The notes under the pieces are model-generated. The model ran no database searches. It was not told where the DNA came from and saw nothing but the letters and a program-made list of their open reading frames with translations. The position numbers were made by a program, and so were the translations under genes. A stretch of 8,640 bases of DNA from Thiofilum sp039797965 (GTDB lineage: Bacteria > Pseudomonadota > Gammaproteobacteria > Thiotrichales > Thiotrichaceae), in assembly GCA_039797965.1 (NCBI GenBank), contig JBDKGX010000103.1:1-8640 (forward strand). The letters are read 5' to 3'. The first letter of the stretch is position 1, and each line of letters starts with the position of its first letter. Shown here piece after piece: positions 1-6,183 of the stretch.

Positions 1-338
1 TGAGCAGTCTCACTAAAACCACCTGATAATATTATGGCGCCTTTAACGCCATGCGCGCCACATTGTTCAATAATATTCGGTACGGTATCAGCAGAAGTCG
101 TAATAATGGCTAGCTCAACATGCAAACCCGAGTGCTGTAAAGCCGCATCTAAATTGGGATAGCTAGTGAGTGATTGAATTTCCTTGCATTTAGGAAAAAT
201 GGGAAGGATCTTACCTTTGAATTGTGCTTTTATTAAATTGGTAATGACTAGGGACCCAGTGGAATTGGGTTCATCGTTTACGCCAAATACCGCTACGGTA
301 TTAGAGGCCAACAGTTGGTGTAGATAATGGTGTCCCAT
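1..338 (-). CDS. N-terminal part of a CoA-binding-domain protein (NDP-forming acyl-CoA synthetase or Pat-type protein acetyltransferase), cut by window edge
   Basis: An open frame of 112 codons runs leftward from an ATG at 338 and continues off the window without a stop. The translation begins MGHHYLHQLLASNTVAVFGV and looks like the Rossmann-type CoA-binding domain: a VAVFGVND nucleotide-binding strand and turn at about residues 15-22, STGSLVITNL at about 27-36, GKILPIFP at about 42-49, LAIITTSADTVPNII at about 75-89, and a GAIILSGGFSE strand near the window edge. This domain opens both NDP-forming acetate/acyl-CoA ligases and the larger Pat/YfiQ lysine acetyltransferases, which add a C-terminal GNAT domain. 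The deciding C-terminal half lies outside the window, so the two cannot be told apart. No strong ribosome-binding site precedes the ATG, only a weak AGAGA about 7 nt upstream. The gene is divergent from the deacetylase-family gene, with about 100 bp between them. Domain assignment is fairly sure; function is open. Confidence 0.72.
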   Translation of the reverse strand, partial: MGHHYLHQLLASNTVAVFGVNDEPNSTGSLVITNLIKAQFKGKILPIFPKCKEIQSLTSYPNLDAALQHSGLHVELAIITTSADTVPNIIEQCGAHGVKGAIILSGGFSETA

Positions 339-376
339 TGCGAAATCTCTGTGTTATTTTAGTACCAAGAAATGTA

Positions 377-394
377 AGGGTATTAGTATACCCT
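377..394. promoter_or_regulatory. Perfect dyad in divergent intergenic region, candidate operator
   Basis: The sequence AGGGTAT-TAGT-ATACCCT has two perfect 7-bp half-sites around a 4-bp centre. It sits near the middle of the 103-bp gap between two divergent genes, where a regulator could control both. It is not followed by a T-run on either strand, so a terminator is unlikely. The bound protein, if any, is unknown. Confidence 0.4.
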
Positions 395-441
395 AGTTTG
401 TGCATTGCAGCATATTTTTTATTGTGGGAGTGTAAATTACT

Positions 442-1380
442 ATGACGATTGCGCTAATTACCCACCTAAGTTGTGAGTTGCATGACAATGGAAATAATCT
501 TCATCCAGAGTCAGCCGAACGCTTAGGCGCCATTAATAACCGTTTGATAGCATCAGGGGTAGATTGGGTTTGTCATCATTATGATGCGCTAGAAGCCGAC
601 TGGGATCAACTACAACGGGTTCATACTCCGGAGTATTTAGAACGTGTTCAAGCGATAGCGCCTACGGGTGATGAAGTGATTACTCTGGATGGCGACACTG
701 GTATGAATAAGCATACTCTAACTGCGGCACGTCATGCGGCGGGGGCGGGTATTTTAGCGGTAGATTTGGTCATGAGTGGCAAACATCGTCATACTTTTTG
801 TGCGATTCGTCCACCGGGGCATCATGCTTATCCAGACCATTCTTCTGGTTTTTGTATTTTTAATAATATTGCCATAGCGGCTAAACATGCTTTAGACCAT
901 CATGGTTTGGAGCGAGTCGCTATTATTGATTTTGACGTACATCATGGTGATGGCACGGAGGAAGCAGTAAAAGATGATCCCCGCATTTTATTCTGTTCAT
1001 CGTTCCAACATCCTTACTACCCTCACAAGGGGGCCGATACGGATTTACCGAATGTGATTAATCTTCCTCTGCCTAGGGGTACTAAATCAGCCCAGTGGCG
1101 TTCTGCGGTTTATGAGCGTTGGTTACCCGCGTTAGAGGAGTTTAAGCCGCAACTCATTTTAATTTCGGCTGGGTTTGATTCGCATTTAGAAGATGATATG
1201 GGCGATTTTAATTTAGTAGAGGCGGACTATGTTTGGATTACTAAAGCATTGTGCGGAATAGCCCAACGTTATGGTGAGGGCAGGGTAGTATCCTGTTTAG
1301 AGGGAGGCTATGAGTTGTCGCCATTGGGTCGCAGTGTCACCGAGCATATTCGCTGTATGGCGGAATATCCTAGTACTTAA
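442..1380 (+). CDS. Histone deacetylase family protein (zinc-dependent lysine/polyamine deacetylase-like amidohydrolase)
   Basis: This 312-residue protein has the full set of arginase/deacetylase-fold motifs of bacterial HDAC-like amidohydrolases. They are RPPGHHA at 123-129 (tandem catalytic histidines H127, H128), GFCIFNN at 136-142, DFDVHHGDGT at 163-172 (zinc ligands D165 and H167), SAGFD at 242-246 (third zinc ligand D246) and EGGY at 287-290 (transition-state tyrosine Y290). No key residue is missing, so an active, cytoplasmic zinc hydrolase removing acetyl groups from amines is expected. Family members act on acetyl-lysine in proteins, on acetylpolyamines or on small amides, and the sequence does not fix the substrate. 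There is no signal peptide. The ATG at 442 is preceded by GGGAG at 426-430, 11 nt away, a somewhat long spacing. It is transcribed alone, divergent from the CoA-binding-domain gene and convergent with phaC. Confidence 0.93.
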   Translation: MTIALITHLSCELHDNGNNLHPESAERLGAINNRLIASGVDWVCHHYDALEADWDQLQRVHTPEYLERVQAIAPTGDEVITLDGDTGMNKHTLTAARHAAGAGILAVDLVMSGKHRHTFCAIRPPGHHAYPDHSSGFCIFNNIAIAAKHALDHHGLERVAIIDFDVHHGDGTEEAVKDDPRILFCSSFQHPYYPHKGADTDLPNVINLPLPRGTKSAQWRSAVYERWLPALEEFKPQLILISAGFDSHLEDDMGDFNLVEADYVWITKALCGIAQRYGEGRVVSCLEGGYELSPLGRSVTEHIRCMAEYPST

Positions 1381-1406
1381 GAAAGTTACTAAAGCGATGT
1401 AAAGTA

Positions 1407-1443
1407 AAAGTACTTAGCCCTCTTATTGAGGGCTAAGTACTTT
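1407..1443. terminator. Bidirectional intrinsic terminator between convergent deacetylase gene and phaC
   Basis: A perfect 16-bp inverted repeat (1407-1422 with 1428-1443) closes a 5-nt TTATT loop. The outer arm bases are AAAGTACT and AGTACTTT, so each strand has a 5' A-run and a short 3' T-run. The hairpin lies between the stop codons of the two convergent genes (27 bp after one, 14 bp after the other), as expected for a shared terminator. Confidence 0.88.
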
Positions 1444-1456
1444 GATGCTTACCAAA

Positions 1457-3670
1457 TTATTGTTTGGTTTCTGGATTAGTGGGTACTGCTACAGCTTCTG
1501 GCGCTTTGACTTCTGGAGTCACAACAGGAGCAGGAGCCACTATTGGGGCAGCTGGTGTTGCCGCCGCTACAGGAGCAGGGGCGCTAGGCGCTGGTACTAC
1601 GGTTTCAACAGGTACTACCGCCTTAGGAGCTTCTGCTTTAGGTGCAGGTTTAGCTTTTTCTGCTTTAGGTTTAGCAGCAGGCTTTTCCGCTTTTACAGGT
1701 TCTGCTTTAGGAGCAGGTTTAGCTTTTTCTGCTTTAGGTTTAGCAGCAGGCTTTTCCGCTTTCACAGGTTCTGCTTTGGCTTTAGGCGCAGGCTTTTCTA
1801 CTTTAGCTTCTGTTTTAGGAGCCACTTTTTTAGCGGGTGCTTTTTTAGTTTCACCTTCTAATTGAGTCACTTCTAAAACGGGAGTTGGTTCACCAATACG
1901 TGATTTAACGTAAGTACCAGGAGCGTCTTCCAGTGCTTTTAGCTTACTAGCTCCGGGTACGCGGGCAGGTACTTGAGCATTATCTAAGGCTTTAACCCAT
2001 GTATCCCATGCAGGCCACCATGAGCCTTCATTCACTGCGTGGTTTTCTAACCATGTTTTGGAGTCTGCTGCAGAATTATCACCGATCCGATAGCCATATT
2101 TCTTAGCATTAGGTGGATTAATAATACCTGCAATATGACCTGAGCCGCCTAGAATAAAGGTGACATCACCACTAAAGAATTTTGCACCAGAGTAAGTGGA
2201 GGTCCAAGGTGCAATGTGATCTTCAATAGCGGAGATGAAGCATACCGGCGTGTCAATCGAGGTAATGTCTAAAGGTACACCCTCCACGCTTAATGCTTTT
2301 GGCTTACATAATTGATTTTGCATGTATAAATTACGTAAGTACCAAGAGTGCATCTTGGCTGGCATACGGGTAGAGTCCGAATTCCAGTAGAGTAAGTCGA
2401 AGGGGCGTGGATCATTACCTAATAAGTAGTTATTCACATAGAATGACCAAATTAAGTCATTAGCACGTAACAGGTTAAAAGTACCTGCCATATTGCTACC
2501 TTCTAAGAAGCCTTTTTCATTCATTTTGGCTTCTAGACCTTTGACTTGATCTTCATCAATAAATAGACCTAATTCACCAGGGTTGGAGAAGTCGATCATA
2601 GTGGTGAAGAATGTGGCACTAGCAATACGTTTGTCACCAATACCTTTTAGATAAGCCATAGTGGAGGTTAACAGCGTACCACCAATACAGTAGCCAATCG
2701 TGTTAACTTGGCTTTCACCCGTATCGTATTCAATCGCGTCTAATGCTCTGATAATGCCATCAGTAATGTATTCTTCAAAACCTGTATTGGCATAAGTCTC
2801 ATCAGGGTTGACCCAAGACATAACATAAACGGTGTGACCTTGATCAACTAACCATTTTAATAATGAGTTTTTGGGTTGTAAGTCCATGATATAGAACTTG
2901 TTAATCCAAGGTGGTACCACTAATAGAGGACGTTTTTGGACTTTTTCAGTAGAAGGCGTGTACTGAATGAGTTGGAACATACGGTTTTGGAAGACCACTT
3001 TGCCCGGTGTAGCAGCAACGTTCTCACCTAGTTTAAAAGCAGAAGTGTCGGTCATCCGAATCCGTAACTCACCTTTACCCGCTTCTAGGTCTTCCAGCAT
3101 ATTTTTCAGACCATGAACTAAGTTGGCACCATTGGTTTCTTTAATTTTTTCTAAAACCGCTGGATTAGTCATCGCAAAGTTAGTAGGTGACATCGCATCT
3201 AACATACGCTCAGTGAAGAACTTTACGCGTTCTGCAGTATGTTGATCTAAACCCTCTACGTCAGTGACTAAGTTACGCATCCATTGAGAGGTCAACAGGT
3301 AGGTTTGCTTTAACATATCAAAAGCAGGTTTTTCTACCCAATCCCCATGGCTAAAGCGTTTATCCGCTTTTTCAGGGCTGATAACAGGTTCAGTTTTTTG
3401 TCCCATCATGGCTAACATAGCTTGTTGAGACAGCATAAATGACTTTTGCCAGAACTCTAAATTAGCTTGAATAATCTTCTGGGGGTCGCTGCTTAGAGCA
3501 GTTAACCAATCTGAGTAGACTTTTTTCAGATTGAATGGGTCTAGGTTCATCCCTTCATAGGATTTGGCTAAGCCAGCCATTAATTCTTCTACCTGCTTAA
3601 AGTTATTCTGAAACTCTTTGGCGGCAGAAAAGCCCAATGCATTAATATCGCTTTGCTCAGCGTTTGCCAT
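1457..3670 (-). CDS. phaC: Class I poly(3-hydroxyalkanoate) synthase with a long Lys/Ala/Pro-rich C-terminal extension
   Basis: This enzyme polymerises 3-hydroxyacyl-CoA into PHA at the granule surface. With the start at 3670 it has 737 residues, against about 590 in typical class I synthases. The PhaC N-terminal domain is followed by an alpha/beta-hydrolase core. The lipase-like box GYCIGGT (326-332) carries the catalytic Cys328; Asp484 (IEDHIAP) and His512 (GGSGHIAG) complete the triad. The usual class I C-terminus is reached at APGTYVK (583-589). About 145 residues follow that ordinary synthases lack: 609-688 contain about 24 Lys, 9 Glu and no Arg or Asp, with a duplicated 23-residue unit at 633-655 and 656-678, then a Pro/Ala/Val-rich end. 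The start at 3670 is preferred over the in-frame ATG at 3676 because AAGGAG lies 7 nt from the former and only 1 nt from the latter. No phasin, phaA or phaB gene is adjacent. Catalytic identity is certain; the role of the tail is inferred. Confidence 0.97.
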   Translation of the reverse strand: MANAEQSDINALGFSAAKEFQNNFKQVEELMAGLAKSYEGMNLDPFNLKKVYSDWLTALSSDPQKIIQANLEFWQKSFMLSQQAMLAMMGQKTEPVISPEKADKRFSHGDWVEKPAFDMLKQTYLLTSQWMRNLVTDVEGLDQHTAERVKFFTERMLDAMSPTNFAMTNPAVLEKIKETNGANLVHGLKNMLEDLEAGKGELRIRMTDTSAFKLGENVAATPGKVVFQNRMFQLIQYTPSTEKVQKRPLLVVPPWINKFYIMDLQPKNSLLKWLVDQGHTVYVMSWVNPDETYANTGFEEYITDGIIRALDAIEYDTGESQVNTIGYCIGGTLLTSTMAYLKGIGDKRIASATFFTTMIDFSNPGELGLFIDEDQVKGLEAKMNEKGFLEGSNMAGTFNLLRANDLIWSFYVNNYLLGNDPRPFDLLYWNSDSTRMPAKMHSWYLRNLYMQNQLCKPKALSVEGVPLDITSIDTPVCFISAIEDHIAPWTSTYSGAKFFSGDVTFILGGSGHIAGIINPPNAKKYGYRIGDNSAADSKTWLENHAVNEGSWWPAWDTWVKALDNAQVPARVPGASKLKALEDAPGTYVKSRIGEPTPVLEVTQLEGETKKAPAKKVAPKTEAKVEKPAPKAKAEPVKAEKPAAKPKAEKAKPAPKAEPVKAEKPAAKPKAEKAKPAPKAEAPKAVVPVETVVPAPSAPAPVAAATPAAPIVAPAPVVTPEVKAPEAVAVPTNPETKQ
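1607..1846 (-). other. Histone-H1-like lysine/alanine/proline-rich segment of PhaC tail
   Basis: This stretch encodes about 80 residues made almost only of K, A, P, E and V, opening KKAPAKKVAPK. By hand count it has 24 lysines and 9 glutamates, so it is strongly basic and probably disordered. The composition resembles the C-terminal tails of PhaF (KPAA repeats), PhaM (PAKKA motifs) and AlgP-like proteins, which bind DNA. That resemblance is by composition only; DNA binding here is an inference. Confidence 0.75.
1631..1777. repeat. 69-bp tandem duplication inside the phaC tail
   Basis: The sequence repeats with a 69-bp period. Positions 1631-1708 match 1700-1777 with two differences, at 1643/1712 and 1694/1763. 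The period equals 23 codons and keeps the frame, giving two identical 23-residue units that start AEPVKAEKPA and end KAKPAPK. Near identity at the DNA level points to a recent duplication or ongoing homogenisation. A shorter, diverged third start follows at about 1770. Confidence 0.92.
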
Positions 3671-3677
3671 ATCCATT

Positions 3678-3683
3678 CTCCTT
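3678..3683 (-). promoter_or_regulatory. Ribosome-binding site that decides the phaC start
   Basis: On the minus strand the sequence reads AAGGAG, then AATGGAT, then ATGGCAAAC. The spacing is 7 nt to the ATG at 3670 but only 1 nt to the upstream in-frame ATG at 3676. The shorter protein, beginning MANAEQSD, is therefore the likely product. Confidence 0.8.
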
Positions 3684-3810
3684 GCGAGTGTCTATCGTAT
3701 CAATTGTCGACATGCTGCTGGGTGCGTGAGTAATTATTGTGCGAGGGATTACACGGAATCCTGCTCGGTAGCGTGATCATATAGCACATTAGCGCAATTC
3801 GGAATAAAGG

Positions 3811-3839
3811 TTGAGTGAGATTCTCAGAATCTTTAGTAT
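3811..3839 (+). promoter_or_regulatory. Putative sigma-70-type psd promoter with a palindrome in its spacer
   Basis: TTGAGT (3811-3816) and TAGTAT (3834-3839) are separated by exactly 17 bp; each matches four of six consensus positions. Transcription would start near 3846, about 30 bp before the psd ATG. The spacer holds a perfect 7-1-7 palindrome, AGATTCTCAGAATCT (3818-3832), placed where a bound protein would compete with RNA polymerase. Predicted by eye only. Confidence 0.42.
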
Positions 3840-3875
3840 CCAGCTCTTTAAAGCTATACCGTCACGAGTACTTTT

Positions 3876-4724
3876 ATGTTGTTAGATTATTTGAAAAGTT
3901 GGCCACTTTATGTATTACCGCATCATGCTATTTCGCGTTTGGTTTTTCGTTTAACACGTGTGCGTTGCCCTAAAGTAGTACCTACGGCTATTCGTTTATT
4001 TAGCAAACAATTTAAAGTTAACTTGGCGGAAGCTGAGTACTCAAACCCTGAAGACTATCAAACCTTTAATGCGTTTTTTACCCGCAGCCTCAAAGCTGGG
4101 GTGCGTACTATTAATAAGGGTAAGGATCTTATGGTCAGTCCGGTTGATGGACGGGTTAGCCAAGTGGGTGCTATTCAAGAAGGGCGAATTTTCCAAGCAA
4201 AGGGGCATGAGTACTCTGCATTGGAGTTATTAGGAGGGGATGTTGAGCGGGCTAAACCCTTTTTAAAAGGGCAGTTTATGACAATTTACCTATCTCCACG
4301 GGATTACCACCGTATTCATATGCCGGTCACTGGTAAGTTAGTAGAACAGGTTTACGTGCCAGGGCGTTTATTTAGTGTGGCAGGGCATACCGCTCGAACC
4401 ATTCCCCGCTTATTTGCACGCAATGAGCGGGTAGTGACTTTGTTTGAAACTGAACAAGGTTTAATGGCTATGGTTTTAGTAGGCGCTATTAATGTTGCTG
4501 CTATTGAAACGGTTTGGGATGGTCTGGTGACTCCCCCGACTCAAGCCGCAATGCAGGTCAAAACTTTTGAGAATGTAGTATTGGAGCAGGGCGCGGAAAT
4601 GGGGCGCTTTAATATGGGATCCACGGTTATTTTATTGTTTGCAGATTCTAAATTGCAGTGGGAGTCTAACAGTCAAGCTGATCAAGCCGTACAGTTAGGG
4701 CAAGTACTGGCAAAGTTTCAATAA
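3876..4724 (+). CDS. psd: Phosphatidylserine decarboxylase proenzyme
   Basis: This enzyme converts phosphatidylserine to phosphatidylethanolamine at the inner membrane, the last step of that pathway. The 282-residue proenzyme aligns along its length with the E. coli type: TFNAFFTR (63-70), SPVDGRVSQ (88-96), AKGHEYS (108-114), LSPRDYHRIHMP (139-150), FARNERV (180-186), AIETVWDG (209-216) and EMGRFNMGST (241-250). The autocatalytic triad would be Asp91, His148 and Ser249. Cleavage before Ser249 yields the beta chain and a short alpha chain with an N-terminal pyruvoyl group. The cleavage motif is MGST rather than the usual LGST; plants have GGST, so the first position is tolerant. It lacks the long acidic C-terminal tail of E. 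coli Psd (322 aa). The ribosome-binding site is weak (ACGAG, about 7 nt before ATG). It stands alone, divergent from phaC. Confidence 0.96.
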   Translation: MLLDYLKSWPLYVLPHHAISRLVFRLTRVRCPKVVPTAIRLFSKQFKVNLAEAEYSNPEDYQTFNAFFTRSLKAGVRTINKGKDLMVSPVDGRVSQVGAIQEGRIFQAKGHEYSALELLGGDVERAKPFLKGQFMTIYLSPRDYHRIHMPVTGKLVEQVYVPGRLFSVAGHTARTIPRLFARNERVVTLFETEQGLMAMVLVGAINVAAIETVWDGLVTPPTQAAMQVKTFENVVLEQGAEMGRFNMGSTVILLFADSKLQWESNSQADQAVQLGQVLAKFQ

Positions 4725-4826
4725 ACTTCCCGACTAGTGGCATAGCTACGACGGAAAATCAACAGAAAATTGTGTTAGCAGGTTCTACACTCTAAAGCAA
4801 TTTGAATGGATATCCTTAAAGTCATT

Positions 4827-4872
4827 CTTAGTACCTTCATACTCATTTTAATTTAATCTAGAAGGTACTAAG
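4827..4872. repeat. Perfect 12-bp inverted repeat upstream of the pentapeptide-repeat gene
   Basis: CTTAGTACCTTC (4827-4838) is repeated exactly in inverted orientation as GAAGGTACTAAG (4861-4872), around an AT-rich 22-nt centre. No T-run follows on either strand, so it is not a standard intrinsic terminator. A weak promoter could overlap it (TTAGTA at 4828-4833, TTTAAT at 4852-4857, 18-bp spacing), which would make the arms operator half-sites. Other readings are an mRNA leader hairpin or a remnant of a small mobile repeat. Confidence 0.55.
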
Positions 4873-4908
4873 TCACATGGTCGTGAATAACAATACTAAG
4901 GAGCTACT

Positions 4909-5379
4909 ATGCCAGACTTGCTGGAAACCCTGTTGAGTGGGTTATTACTCATGCCAACCGCTCATGTACCTGTTGATAAACCTGTAACTTTAGCGACTCA
5001 ACCTAAAGCACCCAGTTATCGTGCCGAGCACAATGTCACTCAGCGTAATTTTGAGGGCGCTAACTTAAGTCTCGCTAATTTTAGTGGAAGTAATGCTACA
5101 GGTTCCAACTTCCGATTTGCGAAGTTGGACTATGCCAATTTGAGCTTAGCGCAATTGAAAGAGGCTGACTTGACCGGTGCTAGCCTTGACTATGCACTCA
5201 TTCACCTAACAGATTTACGTGATGTAAAAGGTTTAACCAAAGAGCAACTCACCCAAGCTTGTGTCATGACTGCACCTGAAGCCAATTATTTTCCTGTGGT
5301 GGAGGGGTTTAGTTGGGAACATTATCAGTTACCCGAAGGGTGTGCGATTTGGCAGCAAACTTTGGCACAAGTTCGCTAA
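4909..5379 (+). CDS. Small pentapeptide-repeat protein
   Basis: This 156-residue protein has twelve consecutive pentapeptides at residues 46-105 (for example ANLSL, ANFSG, ADLTG, ASLDY), mostly with Leu or Phe at the centre. Twelve units would form about three coils of a right-handed quadrilateral beta-helix. The segment after the repeats (GLTKEQLTQACV, 108-119) is common at the ends of such domains. The first 20 residues are hydrophobic (LLETLLSGLLLMP) but have no basic residues and no convincing signal peptidase site. No specific function can be given; some family members mimic DNA or protect gyrase, but most are uncharacterised and this one is short. The start is supported by AAGGAG at 4898-4903, 5 nt before the ATG. 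It is flanked by psd and pyrE on the same strand with gaps of 184 and 108 bp, so co-transcription is not evident. Confidence 0.85.
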   Translation: MPDLLETLLSGLLLMPTAHVPVDKPVTLATQPKAPSYRAEHNVTQRNFEGANLSLANFSGSNATGSNFRFAKLDYANLSLAQLKEADLTGASLDYALIHLTDLRDVKGLTKEQLTQACVMTAPEANYFPVVEGFSWEHYQLPEGCAIWQQTLAQVR

Positions 5380-5408
5380 AGTACTTCGAATAAGCTAAAG
5401 GATAATAA

Positions 5409-5439
5409 CAGTTAACGGTTGTACTTCGTGTGCTAACTG
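5409..5439 (+). terminator. Imperfect stem-loop between pentapeptide-repeat gene and pyrE
   Basis: CAGTTA (5409-5414) pairs with TAACTG (5434-5439); after one mismatch a C-G pair and a G-T wobble can extend the stem. CCTTT follows. It could end transcription of the upstream gene or act as a weak attenuator, but the stem is short and it overlaps the proposed pyrE promoter. Low confidence. Confidence 0.28.
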
Positions 5440-5449
5440 CCTTTATAAT
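5419..5449 (+). promoter_or_regulatory. Putative pyrE promoter
   Basis: A perfect TATAAT lies at 5444-5449. The best upstream partner is TTGTAC at 5419-5424, with a long 19-bp spacer. Transcription would start near 5456, giving a leader of about 30 nt before the pyrE ATG at 5488, with AAGGAG at 5474-5479. The -10 element is good and the -35 weak. Confidence 0.42.
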
Positions 5450-5487
5450 AAGCGCCCATTGAATTTGAGCCATAAGGAGCGCCCGCC

Positions 5488-6129
5488 ATGAAAGACTACC
5501 AAACCACCTTTATCCAATTTGCACTCGGACAAGGCGTATTAAAGTTTGGTGAGTTTACGCTCAAGTCTGGGCGTATTAGCCCATACTTTTTTAATGCGGG
5601 CTTATTCCAAACCGGAGCTGCATTAAGCCAATTAGGGCGATTTTATGCTCAAGCGATTATCGATTCTAATATTGAGTTTGATATGTTGTTTGGCCCTGCT
5701 TATAAAGGTATTCCACTTGCGGCTGCAACGGCTATAGCTCTTTATGAGCAACAGGGGCGTGATGTGCCTTATGCTTTTAATCGTAAAGAGGCTAAAACGC
5801 ATGGTGAGGGTGGCTCTATTGTCGGTGCGCCATTACAAGGACGAGTACTGGTGATTGATGATGTTATGACCGCAGGAACGGCTATTCGAGAGTCGGCTGT
5901 TATTGTGCAAAATGCTCAAGCACAGTTAGCGGGAGTGGCTATTGCATTAGATCGCCGTGAGCGCGGTACAGGTTTGCTATCAGCCGTACAAGAAGTGGAG
6001 CAAACATTTAAAGTGCCCGTTACCAGCATTGTGAGTTTAGAGCACATTAGTCAGTACATTCATAGCCATGTGCAAGATGAGCAGTTATTAGCACGTATTC
6101 AAGCTTATCGTGCTGAATACGGTGTTTAA
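5488..6129 (+). CDS. pyrE: Orotate phosphoribosyltransferase
   Basis: PyrE joins orotate to phosphoribosyl pyrophosphate to give orotidine 5'-phosphate in de novo pyrimidine synthesis. The protein is 213 residues, the same length as the E. coli enzyme, and collinear with it from start to end. Visible motifs are LKFGEFTLKSGRISPYFFNAG (18-38, with the orotate-contacting Lys26), FGPAYKGIPLA (68-78), the flexible catalytic loop NRKEAKTHGEGG (98-109, Arg99, Lys100, Lys103, His105) and the PRPP-binding motif VLVIDDVMTAGTA (120-132, Asp124 and Asp125). The C-terminus RAEYGV matches the family. AAGGAG lies 8 nt before the ATG. The gene is separated from the upstream gene by a proposed promoter and ends at a clear hairpin. 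No key residue is missing. Confidence 0.98.
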   Translation: MKDYQTTFIQFALGQGVLKFGEFTLKSGRISPYFFNAGLFQTGAALSQLGRFYAQAIIDSNIEFDMLFGPAYKGIPLAAATAIALYEQQGRDVPYAFNRKEAKTHGEGGSIVGAPLQGRVLVIDDVMTAGTAIRESAVIVQNAQAQLAGVAIALDRRERGTGLLSAVQEVEQTFKVPVTSIVSLEHISQYIHSHVQDEQLLARIQAYRAEYGV

Positions 6130-6153
6130 TACCTAATACTATCAGCAATATCT

Positions 6154-6183
6154 AGTACTCCTTAATTAGATGAAGGAGTACTT
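6154..6183 (+). terminator. Intrinsic terminator of pyrE, overlapping the end of the convergent gene
   Basis: AGTACTCCTT (6154-6163) pairs perfectly with AAGGAGTACT (6173-6182) across a 9-nt loop and is followed by TTT. It starts 25 bp after the pyrE stop. The right arm lies inside the last codons of the convergent peroxidase gene, whose stop is at 6162-6164, so the hairpin is partly coding on the other strand. Confidence 0.75.

Noticed and set aside
1442..1865. Two plus-strand open frames (1442-1861 and 1464-1865) with long low-complexity proteins
   Set aside because: They are antisense shadows of the repetitive phaC tail; their Phe/Arg- or Ala/Gly-rich composition mirrors the Lys/Ala/Pro repeats, and neither has a ribosome-binding site.
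4827..4872. Inverted repeat read as ends of an insertion sequence
   Set aside because: The centre is only 22 bp, there is no transposase and no clear target-site duplication at the flanks.
3876..6129. psd, the pentapeptide-repeat gene and pyrE as one operon
   Set aside because: The gaps are 184 and 108 bp with candidate promoters and hairpins in them, and the functions are unrelated.
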